NCBI GenBank assembly: GCA_029378245.1
Contig: JARKIF010000033.1
Location: 372,001-436,000, forward strand
DNA: 64,000 nucleotides
Source of the DNA: Roridomyces roridus
Taxonomy: Eukaryota; Basidiomycota; Agaricomycetes; Agaricales; Mycenaceae
Reading direction: 5' to 3'
This document shows positions 34,107-44,904 of the stretch, in pieces. The stretch's first letter is position 1, and each line of letters opens with the position of its first letter. The notes beneath the pieces are model-generated. The model saw only the letters and a list, made by a program, of their open reading frames with translations, made no database searches and was not told the DNA's origin. The position numbers and the translations under genes are program-made.

Positions 34107-35234
34107 GGGGGTTAGTTACTTCGCTTAACCTCGCTTAAGTTGTGGAAGTTCGTGAGGTACATTTCCTCCTGTGAAAGTTCGTGAGTAGAGCACTTTGTTG
34201 TGAAACCTTGTGACTTCCCTCCAACAACGAGAAAGCTCGTTGCTCGTGTGTGCACATGATCGCGTCTTCCAGTTGCATGTGGTCGACGTCGGCCCAGACG
34301 GCTCAATCAAAGGTGATGGCTAGGCATCCCGGCACACACGGCTGTTGCATGTATTGGGCTCGGCACAAACTCGGCATATTGATAAATAATGTGCACTCAA
34401 GATAAACTGGGACGAGATGTACATGCAAGCGGAGGTGCCTCCTTCCAAGACTCCTCTGGCCTCAGCCACCCCCTAGCTATGTGAGTACCAATTGTCTACG
34501 CCCACAACCGCCCCTCGCCCGTCCAACTCCATCTGCGCCAGCAAGGACCAAAACAGTTAGACAAACGATAAGTAATATTTAAGAGAAATCAACCTCGACT
34601 CACCTTGATCTGGCTGTGAAGACCTATCGGGCGGAGCATAGCGCCGCGGGCTGCGCACTTCTAACTGCTCGTCGTGCGTAGAAGAATCGCAAGCCGCCCA
34701 TCACCAGGGTCGAAACCCCGACGAGCGCGTCCGCCGGCGGCGTCTGGAGCGCAAACTCATCGTCCTAGCGGCTACTCGAAACGTCCGCCTCCATCGCCGT
34801 CGACATCACCCTTGCCGACGGTCACACACTCCCCGGCGACGGTAGACCCAGCGCCCTCATAGTACATAGGGAGCATGCTCAGTCTGTGCGTGGAAATGGG
34901 CATGCTTACGGGACAGGAAAAACGGGGGAGGCGGCCGGGCGGGGAGAGCGTCGGTGCTGATGTTTGGACGCCATGGTAGAGCGAGGAGCGGTGCCAGCGG
35001 CGTCGAAGGGAGTGGATGATGGTAAGCGGAAGAGCAGTGACGGTGCACGTGCCACATGCCGACATCGTAACGGCTGCGAAAGCAAAGTGACGAGCTTTCG
35101 TGGGTTTCGCTAAAATTGGTTAGAAGTGACGAGCTTTCTCCATCAGCAGTGGAACTCACGAACTTTCTCAGGTTTTCATCAAAGTCACATACTTTATGAA
35201 TCTAAGCGAAGTTGAAGCGAAGTAACTAACCCCC
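34107..35234. mobile_element. 1.1-kb TIR element
   Basis: GGGGGTTAGTTACTTCGCTT at the left and its inverse at the right continue as imperfect TIRs with AAGTTCGTGAG-type motifs repeated several times. ACATG occurs at both flanks and may be a target duplication, but it does not abut the TIR exactly on both sides. No transposase frame. Confidence 0.6.
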
Positions 35235-35249
35235 ACACATGCTACATAC

Positions 35250-37110
35250 CCCCCTGCGCTGACCCGAGTCGAACGTGTGCAGAGGACTTTTGGGACTGGA
35301 TGGTCAGCAAGGTCTCCGATGTCTCAACATCATGCTCACGTCAGGAGATGTAACGAATTCAACTCAGACCCAGAGTTGATGAGTGCAGGCACTTCCAAGT
35401 GTCGTCGCCACTGCTTGTTTTACCGCGCCGGTTCAGACCCTCGGAGTTTGAGTGCACGACGACAACACGACTGCTATCCGACTGCTACCGTTTATTTGCT
35501 GGAGAGTGAACCATTTCAGGAATCCTCCATACCCCAAGGACGCAAAAAAAAGAGTTGTCCAATACTGGCAGAAGACGGAGAGCCGAGTCGAACGGCCGTC
35601 CATCTGACACGAGGGCATACGCAATGTCTCACTTCACTACCTTCAGTACAGCCTGACATTGAGGAATCGCGAGAGTAAGCAGTTATCCCGGAGGGATCAT
35701 TTTATAACGATTGCGGACGCTCATGGGAAATAATTAATCCATAAATCTGACAGAAATTTACTCTAGATGAATCGCACTGGGGAAAATGGAGACCCACCTA
35801 TAAATCAGTCTCGTCTATCCGAGTAACCCGCGCCCCGCAGTAAGCGGCATTCTCGTCTTACTACTCAGCTCAGCACCAAACACACTCCGCACCGTGAACC
35901 GCGAGATCCTGACATCGGCATCGACGAGTGCAGCGTCGATCCGTGCCCAATGGTCTTGTGCCCCGTGCGCGCTCGCAACTATCGTCAGAGCAAGCCCTTC
36001 ACCAGCGTCCTCGGGGGAGGGGAGGAAAGGAAGCAGGTCCAGCGTCTGTGCGGGGTAGTCGCATTTGAGGGTGAGGCGCCGGAGGGCGGTGCAGTGAGCG
36101 AGAATGTCTTGGTAGTGTGCGCGCACAGCTACAGGAGATTCAGTTAAAAGAACGGAGGGGCAGTGAAAGAGCGCACCTTCCCATGCCAACGCCGTGATAC
36201 CCAGCTCGAGAGCCTCTAATTTTGCACCTATACGTGCAAAGAACGCCTTGATGGGTGCATCTTGTCCCTCGTTTAGCCACCCACGGACCTTCATCACACG
36301 AAGGGAGGGCAGTGTATTCACCCAGGCGAGGAACCGTACTCCACATTCGGTGCGTCAATCTCCAACTCGTGTAGCCGAGCCAGGTCCAGAACCCCCGCAG
36401 CCGGTGTCCTCAGGAAGGCACTATTTGTGGTGATACTGAGCGTCTCTACTGTAGGCACGCATGAGACGAGGCCACCCAGCGTCGAGAGGGGAATCTCTGT
36501 GGTGACCGCGAGGTCGAGAGCGAGTTTCTGTATGGGCGCAACGGCGAGGCGACGCAGATGCGTAGCGAGAGAGTCGAGGTACTTGAGTTGGTCGGTGATG
36601 CCCTGACCCGGGGAGCTTCGGTATACATCGACTGTAATGGACACCGAGGTGAGGCTGGTGGAGGGGTTGAGTCGGTGGAGAAGCCATTCGTCGAGTGGTG
36701 CACGGCCCGTGAAGAGATGGAGGTGCTGTGTGAAGGACAGGATGGGCAGCGTCGACCCGTCGACGAGGCGGATGTAGTCCGCCAGGCTGAAAGAGTCCAG
36801 ATATACCGTAGCAAAGAGGTGGTATCGACTCCGAGGCAGCCAGCGCTTGCAGACGAGGCCATATGAGCCGATGCGTTTGCGATCCGCCATTTGGCAAAAG
36901 TCGATGATGCGGTCTATGAGTTCTTGGGCCAGCTCATCAATGAAACAGGGCGCGGGTGGAACCATGGGCGCCTTTGGGATGAAGATATGGTGCGCCATGG
37001 AGAGGAAGAGGACGTGGCCGGCAGCGCAATTCGGCTGAGTCAATTGCGGTCGGCTATCATCGGCCGATCTAGGCTTGCTTCTTGACCACCATCATCCCGC
37101 CCCGACTGGT
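35250..37110 (-). repeat. Inner inverted duplication, left arm
   Basis: This arm matches 48880-50940 in opposite orientation across the F-box gene, about 500 bp downstream (ACGGCCGTTCGACTCGGCTCTC region, AAGTCCTCTG) and 70 bp upstream (GGATGATGGTGGTCAAGA). Confidence 0.85.
35815..36998 (-). pseudogene. F-box-like protein, type 1, left copy (frameshift)
   Basis: The N-terminal F-box-like domain is readable (LAQELIDRIIDFCQ, then GLVCKRWLPRSRYHLF), followed by leucine-rich repeat-like segments such as LRRLTLKCDYPAQTLDLLPF. Compared with the intact inverse copy at 49004-50188, one G is missing near 36347 (ACCGAATG instead of ACCGGAATG). This shifts the frame after EIDAP. With that base the gene would be exactly the same length (394 residues). 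Downstream coding sequence remains open, so the loss is recent or is an assembly error. F-box proteins are substrate adaptors of SCF ubiquitin ligases; the substrate is unknown. Confidence 0.8.
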
Positions 37111-37320
37111 GTTGAATTCGACAACTGATCAAATACAGGAAGCTGGGGGGCTTGAGCTCGCTAATGCTGCGCAGATTCCGGCGCAGCCGTAGAAGCAGAA
37201 TCCGCGGCGTCCCAAATATTCCCCATCCCGTGGTTTCTCCGTGCACACAGCGGGCCTATTCCCAACAACTGGTCCGTCATTCTCAACGGTGAGGGCTCTC
37301 TTCTACTTACTCTAAAGACA

Positions 37321-38930
37321 TCAAAGAGCAGACAATACGCTAACTTCCGCCCGCTTTACACAGAACGAATTGGGCGTGAATGTCCCGTGTGGGTCCGCCC
37401 TACTCCGTGCCCTCATCAGCCGCTCGTACTTGCGTCGGTCCTCGTAGTACGTATGCCACACAGAATCGAGGTCGAACGATCCCCACGTGCCCCAGAGCAG
37501 TCGCCGGTCATGCTGGCTGAAGATTCCGTCGGGACCAAGAGATTCTCGGTCGTTGATCGCCTCCCAGGCCTCCGCCTCCGCCCTCTTCTCTGGCTTGTGA
37601 AAGTTATCAATCGTCATGGCCATCGTCGTGTCTCGCCACTGTGAAGGTTCAGCAAATGGGCTTGGAACTAGGACTTTCACGTACGCTGAACGACGTCCCA
37701 TTATCCCCGTTTCGTCTGAACATAGAGTGTTTCCCTCCAGGCACTGCACCTGCGCCGACACCCATTGCCCATTCTCCGGCGACCCTCGAGCAATCTCATC
37801 AATCCGCCCCACCACCCAGTCGACCCAGCCGTTGGTCGCCAGCGTCGTCGACCTCGTCGAGTACGTGCGCTTCGCAAATGGAAGGTCGAATTCGCGTCGA
37901 TTTTGGAAGATCCACTGTGCCGTGAGCTCCGACATGGGTGTCTCCTCCAGCGGATTGGCCATGAAGCATCCCTTGCGTAGGCGTTCAAAAAAGTCCATGT
38001 CGGGTTTGTCGTTGGGGGAGAATGGAACGTATTGTGCGTATATCATGATCATACTCCGAGGCCATGAAGGGAAACCGTCTTCTCCAAAGATCTCCGGGTG
38101 CTCCTCGCGCATATACACGTCGATTCCGTCGTCGATGCCCTCCGGCGAGCTCAACACGCCGATACAGAGGTCGTAGTTGCGCGGAAAGTTGTCGTCGTCG
38201 CTCACCTCTGCGAGGTAGCCCAGGACGGTCCGAAGCTTCTCTGCAGTGTAACGATGGACAGCACGCATGCCGATGGCACCGTTATAATCCGAATCGCGAT
38301 AGACCTCCATCAACACGTGCGTCAGGACGCCGAGGTTGCCCGGACTCCCGCCGAGCCATGCAAAGAACAGCTCCGATTCGCTCCTCCGCGTGATCGTGCG
38401 TTCCCTCCCGTCACAGTCGATGATTTCGAGCACGCGAATGTGGTCGCCCAGCAGCCCAAAAGCTCGTTGAAGCTGCCCGTAACCCCCGTCTGCACGTGTC
38501 CACCGAGGAAGACCTGTCTGCACTGCCCGTGCGGAACAAAGGCATGGTGCTCCCCGAGAAATTCATTAAACGCACCGACGCTGTGGCTGACGCTCGCCCG
38601 CACAAAACTCTTCCCGTCTTTCTCAAAATACACGAGATCCTCCGGCGCTTGGAAAGTGCTCCTAAGGTCGAGCTGGATGTTGGCGGGGCCCGTCGAGGAG
38701 GCACCAGTGTAGTGGTGCCCGCCGGTGCGAATGGCGATGGCTCTTCCGTGCGCCTTGGCGTAGGCGATAACGCGTTTGATGTCGGTTTTATTGGCTGGTT
38801 GGACGATGAGGCCGGGACGCATGTCGTGCGCGGTCAGGAATGTGGAGGTGGCATACTGCCATTGCCATAGAGGGTACTCGGGGGAGTTGGGGAGGAATTG
38901 CCGGCCAGTGAGCCCTGCGATGGTCGCCAT
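37321..38930 (-). pseudogene. FAD-linked oxidase, BBE-like (single-base frameshift)
   Basis: This single-exon gene would encode 536 residues. It shows the FAD-binding (PCMH) motif RTGGHHYTGAS, whose His normally carries FAD, and HGQCRQVFLGGHVQTGG, whose Cys would give the second covalent link. The C-terminal BBE segment ends DPHGTFTPNSFCVK. The frame breaks inside a run of five C (38483-38487; G on the coding strand), where six would restore it, so one base is missing. Because this is a homopolymer, a sequencing error is a real alternative. Such enzymes oxidise alcohols, sugars or polyketide/alkaloid intermediates with oxygen. The gene is the first of a co-oriented run with a P450 and a short-chain dehydrogenase. 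The start MATIAGLTG fits the family. Confidence 0.8.
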
Positions 38931-39392
38931 TGAGTATGCTGACCGAACGTAAGGTGAAAAATAAGTACGGTGCGGCTGCGGTGGTATTGCGTGAAACCCC
39001 TTCCCACCCGCAGACAACCCGCAGACGTGGATGCGATGTTCCTGGATATCAGAGGGGTTCACGATGGGCGTGTCACCATGTGTCGCCGACTCGCGGTCGT
39101 CGCCGTGAGATGATTCCTGTTACCCTCAGCTTCTGTCGGGTCGCGGGTTCATCACCCATCTTCTGATTAGCCAGATCTGTTTACCATTCAATTACTAATT
39201 TCTATTGATACAGACGCCGCAACTCGAAGATGTGATTCTGATTTTGAGGCTGGGAAATTCCAGGTTTTGGCCGCCGATCAATCAATCGCCACCGGATTCA
39301 AGATGGCCCCGACGCAGCCAATAATAGTGCGTGTAAACGAAACGTAGTAAGTACAGATGCATCCGAAGCTTTCCCGATATCTCCGGGAGACT

Positions 39393-41540
39393 TTACAGCT
39401 GTACTTCAGCCTGTATCAATTCCACCGCTCTTGCCGACCTCGGCTTGATCAAGCACTCGAATGGTGTCGGGAAACTTGGAATTGTGCAATGAGTTCTATC
39501 GGCGAGGGCCAAGCAAGGCAACGCACCTAACGGTCCCAGGCGTCTGATCCATATCAATCTCCCCACCGTCTGGATCGCGCGAGATGTCGAAGACGGCGAG
39601 AGTCGTGGCAACGATAAGCCAGACGCTTGCTTCTGCGAGAACTCGACCTGCGCATGTTATCCGTTAGGGAACAAGAAATACCCGGTTGGAGTTCATACCG
39701 GGACATATGCGCCTCCCGAATCCGAACACCAAGTTCGTCGGGTCCATCTCGGGGCCCTTGCCCTCGCGTGGGATGAATCGTTCGGGGTTGAAGACCATGG
39801 GGTCCGTGTAGACGCGTGAATCGTGAGTCATTTTCCTGGGTAATGTGAAAATGAGGCTAACAGGGGGAGAAGAATGCGGACCAGATGTTGGCAATGACCT
39901 TCCGATACGCGTGTTCAGAATTTGAACACGTGAAAAAAAAAGAAAAGACTTACGATGGTTCCTTTAGGGATGAACCACCCATTGTGAACGTCGTCCTCGG
40001 TTAGACAGTGCGGAATGCCTGTAGGCCCCGCCGTATGCCATCTATGAACCTCGGTAACCAGCGCGGACAAGTAAGGCAGGTCGTCTTTGTCGGACAACTT
40101 GGGCAGTCGAGCGTCTCCGATGACCGAGTCGATCTCCTTCTGCGCCTTGGCCATGACCTCGGGGTAGAGCACCATGGCTTTGAAGAATCCCGACATGGTT
40201 GAAACGGTCTGAACGGCGATTGATTCAGTTCAGGGTGGGTAGAAATGCATATGATTACTCACTGTGTGCGCTCCCCCGGCGTAGAGCGACCCCACGAGCC
40301 ATTTGGCTTCAAACTCTTGCTCTTCGGTGAGTTTTCCTTCGAGGAGATGGTATAGAATTGATGGTTGGGCGGTTCCTGTCGCCTTTGGATAATAACATGT
40401 GAATTTCGTTCGAACCATAAACGTGCAATCTCACAATTTGTTCTTTCACCCACTGGAGCGGCTCTTCGACCATCCGATGAAGTGTCTCCTTGAACATCTT
40501 TCCCAGTTCGAGGAATCCCGTTCCCGGAACCCACGGCGGGAGATGGCGTACTACATTCGGAATAGTTCAACTTCAAATCGCTTGAAGGGAGAACGAAGGA
40601 TATGCGTACACGATGGAATAGAGTTGACGAGAAATCCCCCAGGCGACGTGGCTTGAGAGAACTGCGCCATCGCCGTGCTGGCCAAGGTAACGAAATCGTC
40701 TTCGCCTTCTTCCTTGACTTGATATCCGTGACATATGCGCAGGATAATCGCACCAGCTGCTCTATAAAACCGAATTATCGTACACACGCGATCAAAAGAG
40801 AGTTGAGCACTCACTTGTCGATATGCGCCGCAAAGTCCTTGGGCTTCTCCATCAACCTCTTTGCGAATCTATGCACCTCCTGCTCTTCCAAAGGGTGGAA
40901 ACTGGTCATGATTTTCTGACTCCCGAAGAGCGAGTGGGCGGAGCGGCGGAGGCGGCGATAGCGGTCGCCATAGGGCATGAGCCCGAGGGCATCTTTCCAG
41001 CCACCGAGTTCACCGGCCATTACCTGCGCAGTGATTGCTTACATAACGGCGAATAGAGTCGGATAGAGTGCGTACCACAAACGGTCTATCGGAATAAATT
41101 GAACTCTTCTTATCCAACTGAATTGCTTTGATCAACAGGCCCGTTCGGAGATCGAACCAACACTAACCAGAGCGCTGGCAGCGCTTGCGGAGTTGAGAAT
41201 CATAATTTCTTGCCCCAGGATGGAGATGGAACAAATGTCGCCTGCGTTCATATGTTCGTGGGCCGACTACAGTTCAGTGGTTTAATAAAGACGAACCGTA
41301 TACGTCGCCCCACTCAGCGAACTTGATCCACGACCTACAAACGCGCTGTGAGTTTCACACTGGGCCCACACAGTGGTTTGAGCCTCACTTCTCTGGTGGG
41401 ACATCTAAGAGGTTTCCGAGCAACGGCAGACGCCTGGGTCCAGGGGGAGGTGGGGGGTTTCGACGGCGACGCGTGAATAGGGTGTAAGCCACCACTGTTC
41501 CACATGCTGAGAGGGTAAGCTCGAGCCAAGTGAGAGCCAT
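39393..41540 (-). CDS. Cytochrome P450 monooxygenase
   Basis: Thirteen exons can be joined with consistent phases to 1515 nt, or 504 residues. The N-terminus has a membrane anchor ([15 protein letters not shown]), basic residues and the [15 protein letters not shown] hinge. The I-helix reads YAGGAHTTVST, the ExxR motif is EVHR followed by PTGIPH, and the heme-binding loop is [10 protein letters not shown] with the Cys ligand. Exon 10 (39882-39898) is only 17 nt. This is a microsomal type II P450 of the basidiomycete group related to O-methylsterigmatocystin oxidoreductase-like (CYP64-type) proteins; the subfamily is inferred by style, and the substrate is unknown. The gene is intact and lies 460 bp from the FAD oxidase, same strand. 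About 110 bp of its upstream region recur, inverted, before the dehydrogenase gene at 42614-43873. Confidence 0.9.
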
Positions 41541-42613
41541 GGTGAGCGCGAGAGGGAGATTATCGGAAGCACTTTCGGTCCTGGCATCGAGAAGAAGATC
41601 GGCCGCCCTCGGCCGCCCGCGTCTGGTGCTATTCCCAGGAGCTCAGGATCTTCCCGGCCCATGTGTTTCCAGCAACTTGCATGGTTTCGGCTCGAGCTCG
41701 GTGGCATGGGAATGGTTCCGAGTTCTGTGTCCAACGGATCGCGAGGAATTTGAACATCATGACAGACGCAGATACTGCTTCTCGAGCAACGCATGGTACC
41801 GCCACGGTAACGGTTGCATTCCGTCGCATTTACTCGGGCTGACTATGGGCCGGGCTGGGCCGAGCCGAGCGGCGATAAAGGGATGACAGCATCCATCATT
41901 CAACAATCAGCATTTGATCAACTCTAAATACCCCAGGTTCGATCAGTCCGCTTTGCAATTGCGAAGATGCTCTACATCATTCGTCGCGCAATTTTGGCAC
42001 CTCGACAGCGGGCATCGGCGCCGCCAAGGGCACCGTGGAGTGCGGGAGCCAGTCATAGCAGTGCAACTTTGATCGGCGCTGCTGCGCCGCTGAAATGATA
42101 GAATACTTGTTGCCCTCCCGCCGCAGGTTGAACTTGCTTCTTGTGATCGAGTCTTTTGGTTGCATTTTTGGATTGTTGGATTCGAAATACACTGTGTTGA
42201 TATAGAGTTTGGATCCTTGCCAGGAGGCTTCATCTTACGGGATTGATGCGGCCCCTAGAGTTCGAGTCCATCTGGTCGAAGTTCAATTCATTCGATTCTG
42301 ATATTCACTGCGTATGCAATGTCGTTTCGAGGTCGTTCCTGAAAATGCTATTCTTTCTTTACGACCATAAATAGATGTCAGAAAATGCATGCCGGAGGTG
42401 GCTGCTAGAGCCAACGAGGCTCAGGATTGAGGAGACACTCGAGTGCGCAAATGGACGATAGTGCGACAGGGGACGTGGAAGTCAGGAAGATAGAAGGACT
42501 GATTCATATCATACGTAGGCTGTACATCAAGTATACAGATACATACAATACGAACCGATGCAAATAAACCCAGTTCCTGACAATAGATACACATGTATAT
42601 GAACTTCTCAATC
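41541..42613. other. Intergenic between P450 and SDR
   Basis: It contains the shared upstream block (41685-41790). A minus-strand frame of 71 codons at 41977-42192 (contains HCYDWLPHSTVPL) looks protein-like but has no known family. A + strand frame from 41969 encodes a basic, mitochondrial-presequence-like 43-mer. Neither can be confirmed. Confidence 0.3.
41685..41790 (-). repeat. Upstream block shared by P450 and SDR genes
   Basis: The inverse of this stretch matches 44045-44155: both contain TGTCATGAT, CAAATTCCT, ATCCGTTGGA, CCATTCCCATGCCAC/CCTTTCCCATGCCAC and GAGC..GAGCCGA. It is upstream of the P450 in one case and of the SDR in the other, in opposite orientation. Confidence 0.65.
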
Positions 42614-43873
42614 TCAATCAAAATACAAACCACCGTTAACCGAAATCTGCCCAACATAAGTATCAATGATAGAAAGCACAAGGGCGAAAACTCACCGCTT
42701 GTCCGGTGATAAAATGTGATTCCTTTGCGACGAGGAAGGATACAACGTGGGCGATGTCTTGGGGTGTTCTGAATGAACGGATCAACATTCAATCACTCCA
42801 TCAAATAAATCAAACGGACCCAATGGCATTGAGCGGGGACCTTCCCTTGAACTGAGTAGGTGCGTGGCAATCAGTAAAGAGTCAAATGTGCGACGTGGGT
42901 GCTTACATGATCGCGAATTCCATTGGCTGTGGCAGAGTCGGTACCGGTCACTGGGCAGGGTTAGGTTGGGGAAGGGCTAACAGATTTGTTAGATTTGTTA
43001 GACTTACGGAGTTCCGTGTCAACAGCACCGGGTGCATACGCGTTCACCGTGATACCGTGTTTTCCAAACTCGAGTGCTTGCGAACATGCAGATTAGCCGA
43101 CGGAATGTTGCGAATCCCCGGCTCGACTTACCGGCGGCTTGAGTGAGAGCCCTGATCGCAAACTTGGAGGCGCCGTATGCGCCGACGTTCGGCATAACCA
43201 CTGTGAAAGACGTACGTCAGTTGGTGGATTTGTTTTAATGCGTGCCGAGACGTACTCTGCTTGCCGAGCACGGAACAAGCCCCAATGAGTCGCCCACCGC
43301 GGCCTTGTTTGATCATCTGCACTGCCGCGTGCTGATAGCAAAGGAATGTACCACGGGCGTTGACGCCCATGATTCTGTCCCAGTCCTCCGGTGTCACTAG
43401 AGAATAGGACACTCAGAACGGGGAAATCCGTTCAACGTCGAAAATGCTCACATTCAAGGATACTCGTCCCAAAGGGTCTGTCAAGCGCGGTTCCAGCATT
43501 CGCCACCATCTGCGTCTTGTCAGCAAAATCCTGTAAGCCAAAGAACGAAAACTGGCGTACGACATCGAGACCGCCGTGAATTTGAACCACCGCCGCAATC
43601 ATATTCTTGACGTCTTCATTTTGCGACACATCGCCAGTGTGGCTGGAGCTTGCGCGGCCCTTTTGTTTGATCTCCTCGACGACGGTGTCGAGCTGAGCAG
43701 AAGCCTTGGCGAGGTCGTTCACGGCCACGTCGAAGCCGTCCTCTGCGAGTTGAAGAGCGATGGCTCTACCGATTCCGCGCGCTGAGGCATATCAGCTGAT
43801 TCAACCTGGGGAACGAGCGGGAGAGTGCCACTTGCCTGCACCGGTGACGAACGCGACTCCTTTGGACGACATG
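42614..43873 (-). CDS. Short-chain dehydrogenase/reductase
   Basis: Ten exons sum to 777 nt, giving 258 residues, typical for classical SDRs. The NAD(P)-binding motif TGAARGIG is split by the first intron. NAG (VANAGTA), the catalytic YGASK, and the late motif PGAVDTEL are all present. The C-terminus has FITGQAISVNGG. The closest named group by pattern is diacetyl/acetoin reductase and butanediol dehydrogenase-like SDRs, but the substrate is not fixed by these motifs. The first intron begins with GCAAGT and ends with CAG, so it is a GC-AG intron. The gene is intact and co-oriented with the P450 and the FAD oxidase. Confidence 0.9.
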
Positions 43874-44904
43874 TTTTCGAGAAAGTGGATTGGAAGGTGG
43901 GGGGTGGATGGGATGGGTAAAAGTGACTCCTTGTGGATGGTGGGTCCTGTTAAGTTAAAGGCGCTCTAAAGCACTCGACCGCGCAACGCGACAAAAATGC
44001 AACAGCTTCCGTCTTGCTTCCGCCGGAATCACCGAGGAATGCCGTGGAAGCAGTGTCTGACTTGTCATGATCAAATTCCTGGCAATCCGTTGGAAACCAG
44101 AAGGAACCAGAGCTCGAAACCTTTCCCATGCCACAGGGCCACGAGCCGAGACAAACACATGGGATGTGAAGATCATGGGCTCATGGAATGCGACCGTTGC
44201 ACAACGTGTCGGTTGAGCACTGAGAATATCTGAGAATACATACGGACTCCGGGCATTTGCTCTCTTGTCGCGCTTACACTACGCCGTTAAAACGGTTCCA
44301 TCAAGCGCATTTCCGGGCTGACATTGCAACCCGTCCAAGGGTGACGGGGAGACTAGATCCCAAGTCTGGCCAAAGTACGACACATCTCAGATATCAACAG
44401 ACACTGGAGTAACGACTCCCGCTCTCGTCGACCATTGTCGCCATCATGAATCTTTCGAACTCGGTCGCCGATCAACCACCGATCACGACGTCAATCGCTG
44501 ATATCTACCCATCGTCCCGCATCACTTGTGTGCAGATTATTTTTGCGTGCAACGACGGACCATCTGCGGAGTGCTTCCACTTTGCATTCGAAATTGGAAT
44601 GCAACTCATCAACTGCGGTATTACCGTGGTGGACGTATTTCCAAATGGACCCACCACGCGGGGCCCGTCGCCGACGGGCCACCCGGGTCCCGGTCGTCGG
44701 TAATTTGGTTCTGGTGAGAAAATAGTCTCGTTCAAATGATAATTCAGTGGTATACAAATCCGCCTGTACAACCCTAGTAGTACCCCTAAACACCCAAAGT
44801 CCTTTAGACTCTACATACATAATATTTAAATATTTGCGTTCACTCCTTCTGGAACGACATCGACTCCTAAGACTCTTTGAGCCTCGGTCCAGTTTGATCA
44901 GAAA
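43874..44904. other. Intergenic between SDR and DUF6534 gene
   Basis: It holds the second copy of the shared block (44045-44155). A + strand frame at 44446-44703 starting MNLSNSVAD has no known features and ends in a GC-rich palindromic stretch (44655-44700); I do not call it a gene. Confidence 0.35.
44045..44155 (+). repeat. Upstream block shared by SDR and P450 genes
   Basis: This is the inverse partner of 41685-41790. Conservation in non-coding DNA suggests either a small mobile repeat or a shared regulatory segment. Confidence 0.65.

Noticed and set aside
35262..35300. tRNA-like string with T-loop GTTCGACTC and flanking GCTGACC/GGTCAGC
   Set aside because: The T-stem does not pair properly and the homologous copy near 50900 lacks it, so it is not a conserved tRNA gene.
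41120..41167. GGTTCGATC B-box-like string on the minus strand
   Set aside because: It lies inside a P450 intron and the surrounding sequence cannot fold as a tRNA.
44446..44703. Plus-strand frame MNLSNSVADQPP...
   Set aside because: 85 codons, no domain, no paralogue, overlaps a GC-rich palindromic stretch in a promoter region.
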